Below are positions 58,531 to 64,000 of a DNA stretch of 64,000 bases, piece after piece (position 1 is the stretch's first letter; each line of letters opens with the position of its first letter). A program made the position numbers and the translations under genes. The stretch is from Marixanthotalea marina (GTDB taxonomy: Bacteria; Bacteroidota; Bacteroidia; Flavobacteriales; Flavobacteriaceae). Where the stretch lies: assembly GCA_018883545.1 (NCBI GenBank), contig JAHLEH010000002.1:62001-126000 (forward strand), in the 5' to 3' direction. A model generated the notes under the pieces. That model searched no databases and was not told the origin of the DNA. It saw only the letters and a program-made list of their open reading frames with translations.

Positions 58531-59205
58531 ATGAAAAAAGTAGCAAGTACCTCTAGACGACAATTTCTGGGAGCCGTAGCTCTCGGCGCGACAGCCAGCA
58601 CCCTATCCATACTTACAAACCCCATTTACGCTGATATTCCAATTGCTAATTCTAAAAAAATGGAAGATGCGGATGATTAGTTTAAAAAAATAAAGGGCAA
58701 ACACCGTATCGTATACGATGGTTCTGAACCCAATAGTGGCTTCCCCATTATATGGAACTGGGCTTTCTATTTAACCAATAATGGCACAGGTACGCCCGAT
58801 GAAGACATCACAGCCATGACGGTTTTAAGACACGAAGCTTTACCTTTTGCATTTGAAGACCGTCTTTGGAAAAAATACAACCTCGGAACTGTATTTAATG
58901 TAAATACTGCCGACGGAACACCATACGACAGAAACCCTTATTACGAACCACAGGAAGGCGATTTTCCGTTACCTCAAATTGAAGGTATTAAACGCATGAT
59001 TGAACGTGGTGCCCTGTTTTGCGCTTGCGATTTAGCTACCCAAGTGTATAGCAATGCCGTAGCCACACAAATGAACCTAGACCCCAAAATAGTTTATGAA
59101 GATTGGGTAAGCGGTTTGCTTCCTGAAATACAATTGGTTCCTTCTGGTGTTTGGGCACTAGGTAGAGCTCAAGAACATGGTTGTGGATACATATTCGCAG
59201 GTTAA
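58531..59205 (+). pseudogene. Tat-exported DsrE-like protein interrupted by in-frame TAG
   Basis: From the ATG at 58531 the frame has 224 codons to the TAA at 59203-59205, but codon 50 (58678-58680) is TAG. The first 49 residues hold a twin-arginine leader (STSRRQFLGAVALGATAS). After the stop the frame continues without shift as FKKIKGKHRIVYDG and on to ALFCACDLATQVYSNAVA and YIFAG, the pattern of a DsrE-fold sulfur-carrier-like protein. A TGG (Trp) to TAG change fits the context (DD-W-FKKI). It may be a true nonsense mutation, a base-call error or readthrough. It is tightly linked to the cytochrome gene. Confidence 0.82.
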
Positions 59206-59224
59206 ATAATTTAAAACTTTTATT

Positions 59225-59638
59225 ATGAAATTATATTTAAATGTATTGTGGGCATGCCTCTTTAGCTTTATGGTGTTTGCCCAGGAAAAACCCGTAAAAA
59301 TAGTTTTTGATGTTACCAGTAGCGATACAGATGTACATCAGTCTGCTGTAAGACACGTAAAAGCCATGTCTGAAGCCTATCCTGATTCAAAATTTGAAGT
59401 CGTAATGTACAGTGGTGCCATGGATATGGTATTAAAAGATAAATCTGTTGTCTATGATGACATAGCCAAACTGGTACAAAAAGACAATGTAGATTTTGTT
59501 ATTTGTGAAGGCACTATGAAACGACATAACACTAATGCTTCAGATTTAATAGCAGGTGTTAGAAGTGTGCCCGATGGTATTCTAGAAATTATTGCGAAGC
59601 AAAAAGATGGCTGGGGCTATATAAAGGAAAGTAAGTAA
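59225..59638 (+). CDS. Secreted DsrE family protein
   Basis: 137 residues with a signal peptide (about 1-19, ending VFAQ). The mature domain is DsrE-like: KIVFDVTSSDTDVHQSAVRHVKAMSEAYPDSKFEVVMYSG and DNVDFVICEGTMKRHNTNASDLIAGV, with a cysteine in VICEGTMK at the site where DsrE proteins carry sulfur. DsrE-fold proteins move sulfur atoms between enzymes. It follows the disrupted DsrE-like gene by 19 bases, so the two probably act together. Confidence 0.9.
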   Translation: MKLYLNVLWACLFSFMVFAQEKPVKIVFDVTSSDTDVHQSAVRHVKAMSEAYPDSKFEVVMYSGAMDMVLKDKSVVYDDIAKLVQKDNVDFVICEGTMKRHNTNASDLIAGVRSVPDGILEIIAKQKDGWGYIKESK

Positions 59639-59663
59639 TAATATTTAGAAACCTTCTTAAATT

Positions 59664-59710
59664 CGTCAATTCGAGTGATTTTGAGTGATGAAAAGCCACT
59701 CGAACTGACG
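59664..59710. repeat. Imperfect inverted repeat (GTCAATTCGAGTG arms)
   Basis: CGTCAATTCGAGTG (59664-59677) and CACTCGAACTGACG (59697-59710) pair with one mismatch around a 19-base loop. The left arm is the exact complement of CACTCGAATTGAC at 27159-27171. It lies between the convergent DsrE and DUF2892 genes and could act as a terminator, but no T tract follows. Confidence 0.6.
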
Positions 59711-59747
59711 TTTTATATTGTTAATTATATATTTAAGGTAATACCAT

Positions 59748-59933
59748 TTAACCTTTAACCCCCAGTTTTTCCAAAATGGTATCCATTAAACACCATTTTG
59801 TAATGGAGGATTGTAACAAATTCGCTCCAACAAAAGCGGTAAACCAAAGCCAATTAATGTTTACATAAATGGCCAACAATAGGCTTACCAAAATAAAAGT
59901 GCCTGCAATACCTCTAACGATTCTATTTTTCAT
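59748..59933 (-). CDS. DUF2892 inner-membrane protein
   Basis: 61 residues with two helices (about 10-28 and 31-50). MKNRIVRGIAGTFILVSLLLAIYVNINWLWFTAFVGANLLQSSITKWCLMDTILEKLGVKG has the NxxRxIRGIxG start and SxxTxWCPM-like loop of DUF2892, the membrane tail of YgaP rhodaneses. The cysteine in the loop fits. In other genomes these are neighbours of sulfur-handling genes. It follows the PII-like gene by 12 bases. Confidence 0.9.
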   Translation of the reverse strand: MKNRIVRGIAGTFILVSLLLAIYVNINWLWFTAFVGANLLQSSITKWCLMDTILEKLGVKG

Positions 59934-59945
59934 AATACAATTTTA

Positions 59946-60251
59946 TTAGTTTAACTTTTCTATATTTAATACAGCCATATGGATGTGTGATAATGTTTTT
60001 TGATGCCCGTTAAAACCTTCAACCAATTCAAACAACTTATCTACATTTTCCCTTTTTACAAAGGCATAAAACAAGATGGATTCTGTTTCGTTCATTTCAC
60101 TGGAAAACCAATTGGTTTGAATGGCATCTTCTGTGCTATCTCTAAAACCTGTAATATTTCCCAACGAAAATGTTTTTACTTCAGCTTTTTTCAGCATGAG
60201 CTTGATGTCTTTTTCAAACTCTTTAATAGCGGTTATAACAACTAATTTCAT
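59946..60251 (-). CDS. PII-like protein associated with RND pump
   Basis: 101 residues from the ATG complementary to 60249-60251 (MKLVVITA). A longer frame from 60290 exists but would overlap the pump gene. The ferredoxin-like fold of PII/CutA is expected, with FSLGNITGFRDSTEDAI in place of the T-loop start and SHIHMAVLNIEKLN at the end. It lacks the classic uridylylated tyrosine motif. PII-like proteins of this sort are found beside metal-efflux RND genes. The gene starts 13 bases after the end of the pump gene, so they are in one operon. Confidence 0.82.
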   Translation of the reverse strand: MKLVVITAIKEFEKDIKLMLKKAEVKTFSLGNITGFRDSTEDAIQTNWFSSEMNETESILFYAFVKRENVDKLFELVEGFNGHQKTLSHIHMAVLNIEKLN

Positions 60252-60264
60252 AAGTTCTATTTTT

Positions 60265-63200
60265 TTAGTTTTCCCATTTTTTGCGTTCAACGATGTAATA
60301 AATTAATGGTACTACAATAAGTGTTAACAAAGTAGATACAATAGCGCCCGCTACCAACGATATGGCCAAACCTTGAAAGATAGGATCGAACAAAATAATG
60401 GAAGCACCAATCACCACAGCTCCAGTAGTTAACAAGATAGGTGTGGTTCGTACGGCACCCGCATCAATTATGGCCTGTTTTAAAGGGATGCCATCGTTTA
60501 AGCGTATTTCAATAAAGTCAATTAACAACACCGAATTCCGTACCATGACACCCGCTAAGGCAATCATTCCTATAAAAGATGTGGCAGTAAAGAAAGCACC
60601 TAAAAGCCAATGACCTAATACAATACCAACCAACGATAGCGGTATGGCCACCATCATGACCAAAGGCGTTTTAAAGTTTTGGAACCAACCAACAATAAGC
60701 ATGTAAATAACAATGATGACTACCAAGAAGGCTGTTCCCAAATCCCGAAATACTTCCAAGGTTATTTGCCACTCGCCATCCCATTTTACCGTAAAATTGT
60801 TTTCCTCAGATGGTGAATCCATATACAGCTCATTAATTTCGTAACCTTTGGGCAAGTTTATTTGTTTAAGCTTTGCTTCCATTCCCAAAATAGCATACAC
60901 GGGGCTCTCCAAATCACCAGCCATATCAGCCAACACATACACCACGCGTTTTTGGTCTTTTCTGTATATTGTTTTATCTAAGGTTTCCTTTTTAACATAC
61001 ACCAAATCACTCACAGGTACCATATTGCCTGACTGACTCTTTATTTTTAAATTCTGAATATCCTGAAGCGAAGTTTTATCAGCATCATCTAAAGCCAGTA
61101 CAATACCTACATTATCATTAGCCGTTTCGTCATATAAATTAGATACGGGATATTCTTGAAGCAAATAGGTTAAATTGCCTACTACTTGCTGTGGCGCAAT
61201 ACCATTAAGCATGGCTTTTTCCTTATCGACCTCAAAACGGTATTCGGTTTGTTTGTCTTCAACCATCCAATCGGTATCCACCACATCGGTTGTGTTTTCT
61301 AGAATGGTTTTCACTTGTTTTGCCACCTCCACTTGCTGATTGTAATCGGGTCCATATACCTCGGCCACCAACGTTGACAACACAGGAGGCCCTGGCGGCA
61401 CTTCCACAATCTTCACATTGGCACCGTATTTTTGTGCTATTTTTTGAATATTAGGACGCACGATTTTAGCGATATCATGACTTTGCAAATCCCTATCTTC
61501 CTTGTGCAATAAATTCACTTGAATATCGGCCATATTGCTGCCGCCACGTAAATCGTAATGACGTACTAGACCGTTAAATGTAATCGGTGCCGACGTACCT
61601 ATATAATTCTGGTAATTCACCACCTCTGGAACGGTGGTTAAATATTGAGCAATTTCTTGGGTAACCACGGCCGTTCTTTCAAGTGTCGTGCCTTCGGGCA
61701 TATCGACTACTACTTGGAATTCATTTTTATTGTCAAAAGGCAACATTTTAACAGCTACGGACTTGGTAAAAAACATAGCTACTGAACCCAACAACAAGAA
61801 AATGGTAATACCAAACATGATGTTTCGCTTAGCTGAACTCTGTAACAGCGGATTTTCTATTTTCTTGTAAATCCTGTAAATCCAGCTTGTTTCCAAGCCT
61901 TCTTCTTCTTTATGTTCTTGAGTTTCCTTTTCCTGTAGTAAATGATAACCCAAATACGGCGTCACCGTTAAGGCCACAAATAACGACAACATCATGGCTA
62001 TGGACGCACCTATAGGCATCGGACTCATATAAGGTCCCATCATACCCGACACAAAGGCCATAGGCAAAATAGCCGCAATAACCGTGAAGGTGGCTAAAAT
62101 GGTTGGGTTACCAACCTCGTTAATTGCGTAAATGGCCGCTTGCTTAAACGGTAAACGTTTCATCTTAAAATGCCTATGCATATTTTCGGCTATAATGATA
62201 CTGTCATCTACCACGATACCAACCACAAATACCAAGGCAAACAATGTAATCCTATTTAAAGTATACCCTAAAATGTAGTAAGCAAACAAGGTCAAAGCAA
62301 AGGTTAATGGTACCGAGAAGAATACCACCAAACCACCACGCCAGCCCATGGCCAACATCACCAAAATAGTCACAGCTAAAATGGCTACACCTAAATGTAA
62401 TAACAACTCGCTAACCTTATCGGAAGCGGTTTCACCATAGTTACGGGTCACATCCACATGCACATCGTTTGGTATTAAAGTTTCCTTTAGATTATCGAGG
62501 TGCTCCAAAATCTTTTCGGATATTTTCATAGCATCGGCTCCTTTTACTTTTGAAACAGCAATAGTCACCGCTGGATATTCCGAACGGTGTTCTTTAAAAT
62601 TTTCATTGGCTTTGCCATAACCAAAAGCTACATAACTATTCGGTGATTCTGGTCCATCTTGTATGCTTGCCACTTGCTTTAAATACACGGGCATATTTTT
62701 ACTAACGCCCACTACTAAGTTTTCAACATCTTCGGCAGTTTCCAAAAAGCGTCCGGTAGTGATTAAATATTCATTGTCCTTATTAACAAAACTACCCGAT
62801 TGCGAACTGCTATTATTAGCTTGAATCATTTGCATAATGCCTAAAGCATCCACGCCCGTTTCGGCCATTTTATCTTTATCCAACACCACTTTTAGCTCTC
62901 TGTTTCGGCCACCTATGACTTTGGTAATAGACACATCTTTTACCTTTTTAATTTCAGAGGTGACTTCTTCAGCAATTTGGCGTATTTCATAATCATCATA
63001 ATGTTCACTCCACAACGTAAGTCCCAACATGGGCACATCATCAATGGAACGCGTTTTTACCATAGGCTTGTAAATACCCCCTGTAAACATATCTTCGTGT
63101 TTCATCAACTCGTCATACAACTTTACATACGAGCGTTCAACATCTTCACCAACATAAAACTGAACAATAATCATGGCCTGTCCGTTCATAGCCATACTAT

Positions 63201-63456
63201 GAATGTGTTCTACGCCTTTAATATTGGAAATGATTTTCTCCAAAGGTTTCACCACACGGTTTTCTACTTCTTTGGGGTTCGCGCCTGGATAACCAACCAT
63301 CACATCGGCCATAGGCACGTTTATTTGCGGTTCTTCTTCCCTAGGAATAAGAAACGAACTGTAAATACCAATAATCATCAAGCCGACCATCAACAAAATG
63401 GTCAATTTCGAATTGATGAAAAAATGGGCTATTTTACCTGAAATTCCTTCTTGCAT
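60265..63456 (-). CDS. RND efflux pump permease
   Basis: 1063 residues from the ATG complementary to 63454-63456. An in-frame TTG at 63498 would add 14 residues. Twelve membrane helices (one near 17-33, five or six near 340-540 and 860-1030) and two large periplasmic loops are as expected. VVGIVVDDSIIIAENMHRH and GVMVRNSVLLIDFIEIRL are the conserved TM4 and TM11 stretches, and PREEEPQINVPMADVMVGYPGANP opens the first porter domain. It belongs to the AcrB/CzcA superfamily. Substrate is unclear: drug (HAE1) or metal type cannot be decided. The periplasmic adaptor lies 170 bases upstream. Confidence 0.93.
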   Translation of the reverse strand: MQEGISGKIAHFFINSKLTILLMVGLMIIGIYSSFLIPREEEPQINVPMADVMVGYPGANPKEVENRVVKPLEKIISNIKGVEHIHSMAMNGQAMIIVQFYVGEDVERSYVKLYDELMKHEDMFTGGIYKPMVKTRSIDDVPMLGLTLWSEHYDDYEIRQIAEEVTSEIKKVKDVSITKVIGGRNRELKVVLDKDKMAETGVDALGIMQMIQANNSSSQSGSFVNKDNEYLITTGRFLETAEDVENLVVGVSKNMPVYLKQVASIQDGPESPNSYVAFGYGKANENFKEHRSEYPAVTIAVSKVKGADAMKISEKILEHLDNLKETLIPNDVHVDVTRNYGETASDKVSELLLHLGVAILAVTILVMLAMGWRGGLVVFFSVPLTFALTLFAYYILGYTLNRITLFALVFVVGIVVDDSIIIAENMHRHFKMKRLPFKQAAIYAINEVGNPTILATFTVIAAILPMAFVSGMMGPYMSPMPIGASIAMMLSLFVALTVTPYLGYHLLQEKETQEHKEEEGLETSWIYRIYKKIENPLLQSSAKRNIMFGITIFLLLGSVAMFFTKSVAVKMLPFDNKNEFQVVVDMPEGTTLERTAVVTQEIAQYLTTVPEVVNYQNYIGTSAPITFNGLVRHYDLRGGSNMADIQVNLLHKEDRDLQSHDIAKIVRPNIQKIAQKYGANVKIVEVPPGPPVLSTLVAEVYGPDYNQQVEVAKQVKTILENTTDVVDTDWMVEDKQTEYRFEVDKEKAMLNGIAPQQVVGNLTYLLQEYPVSNLYDETANDNVGIVLALDDADKTSLQDIQNLKIKSQSGNMVPVSDLVYVKKETLDKTIYRKDQKRVVYVLADMAGDLESPVYAILGMEAKLKQINLPKGYEINELYMDSPSEENNFTVKWDGEWQITLEVFRDLGTAFLVVIIVIYMLIVGWFQNFKTPLVMMVAIPLSLVGIVLGHWLLGAFFTATSFIGMIALAGVMVRNSVLLIDFIEIRLNDGIPLKQAIIDAGAVRTTPILLTTGAVVIGASIILFDPIFQGLAISLVAGAIVSTLLTLIVVPLIYYIVERKKWEN

Positions 63457-63520
63457 GTTCTTTATTTTTTGGGCGTTTAAACAGGCTATGCGTTTCAATC
63501 TTTTTATTTATCTAAAACAT

Positions 63521-63542
63521 TTCGACTGTGCTCAATGTGACA
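63521..63542. repeat. Diverged copy of the TTCGAC...CTCA..GTGACA repeat
   Basis: TTCGACTGTGCTCAATGTGACA matches the CTTCGACAAGCTCAGTCTGACA segment near 27089 with five or so differences. It lies in the 170-base gap between the adaptor and pump genes. Confidence 0.5.
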
Positions 63543-63626
63543 AATAAAAAGGATTTCCACTGCTATCCTTAACGCGATTTTATTTTATAAACCCTACGAT
63601 TTTTAATGTTGTTTTTTCAACTTATT

Positions 63627-64000
63627 TTACTCCCTTCCCTTTGGAAGTGCTGGGGAAGGGCTTACTTTTACACCGTTATACAATTTACCATCGGCTGAAA
63701 TAATATAAGCCTCCTCTGGCGACAGTCCCGATAACACTTCCACTTGATCACCAAAGGTTTTCCCTAAACGTAACCAGCGCAACAACGCTGTATTACTTTC
63801 ACTCACGGTGTAAATACCCGACAACTGACCTTTGGTTACAATAGCCTCCTGAGGTACCAAAACAACCTTACTTGTTCCGCTGGATTCCACTGGAAACTGA
63901 ACCGTAACGAACATTCCTGATAGGATAGATTCATTGGTTTTATCTAAAGCTACTTTTACCACATATTGTCCGCCTGTATTTTTAGCAGAACTGCTAACCT
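63627..64000 (-). CDS. RND periplasmic adaptor protein, C-terminal part (cut by window edge)
   Basis: About 124 C-terminal residues. The frame is open to the right edge (SSSAKNTGGQYVVKVALDK). It contains SGMFVTVQFPVESSGTSKVVLVPQEAIVTKGQLSGIYTVSES, typical of the beta-barrel and membrane-proximal domains of HlyD/MexA adaptors, and the tail KVSPSPALPKGRE. The adaptor links the pump to an outer-membrane channel. The N-terminal part, with lipid or membrane anchor, lies beyond the window. Confidence 0.85.
   Translation of the reverse strand, partial: VSSSAKNTGGQYVVKVALDKTNESILSGMFVTVQFPVESSGTSKVVLVPQEAIVTKGQLSGIYTVSESNTALLRWLRLGKTFGDQVEVLSGLSPEEAYIISADGKLYNGVKVSPSPALPKGRE

Noticed and set aside
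58678-58680. Pyrrolysine or programmed recoding of TAG
   Set aside because: No pyl genes or downstream element are visible, and this lineage is not known to use TAG as sense; nonsense mutation or base error is simpler.

Overview
The window looks like chromosomal DNA from a marine-type Flavobacteriaceae (Bacteroidota). The signs are low GC, gldF/gldG gliding genes, sparse Shine-Dalgarno sequences, two good matches to the Bacteroidota promoter (TTG, about 18-20 bases, TAnnTTTG), a DUF4212/SSS acetate symporter, and GSGs-type families such as DUF4159, META lipoproteins and a flavobacterial LptD. I saw no tRNA, rRNA, CRISPR array, integrase or transposase. Coding density is high, and no gene-free stretch exceeds about 300 bases.

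Layout. 0-5.2 kb (minus strand): an envelope and redox operon (amidase, MCE/MlaD protein, membrane Fe-S protein, CCG-domain Fe-S protein, a conserved unknown, then serB cut by the window edge). 5.3-11.1 kb: lptD, ridA, a hybrid histidine kinase, guaC. 11.3-18.1 kb: a three-gene transglutaminase / ATP-grasp / alpha-E / DUF2126 cluster predicted to make or attach an unknown peptide-like product. 18.2-23.9 kb: a small membrane protein, two oxidoreductases, then a secreted set (Kelch protein, unknown beta-rich protein, GH43 glycosidase with a ricin-like domain). 24.1-25.8 kb: a lone, very AT-rich OLD-family ATPase/TOPRIM nuclease, the best candidate for an acquired or defence gene. 25.8-34.8 kb (minus): a ModF-like ABC protein, a BadF-type sugar kinase, gapA, pfkA and tamB. 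34.9-40.3 kb: tsaD, rsmE, a DUF4159 protein, a TrmH-type methylase, an AI-2E family transporter, a THUMP-like methyltransferase. 40.3-44.4 kb (minus): acs, SSS symporter and DUF4212, one acetate uptake and activation unit. 44.5-51.6 kb: acyltransferase-like membrane protein, two META lipoproteins, an MDR oxidoreductase, two beta-barrel proteins, purC, phoH. 51.7-56.8 kb: SAM hydrolase, gldF, an unknown gene, gldG, dnaN. 56.9-64 kb: DUF4870, then a TsdA-like dihaem cytochrome, a Tat-exported DsrE-like gene broken by an in-frame TAG, a secreted DsrE protein, DUF2892, a PII-like protein, an RND pump and its adaptor (cut by the window edge).

The most interesting points are the transglutaminase/ATP-grasp cluster, the sulfur-themed block at 57.5-64 kb with its nonsense codon, the solitary OLD gene, the extra gene wedged between gldF and gldG, the apparent ATC start of tamB, and a family of short palindromic repeats scattered between genes.
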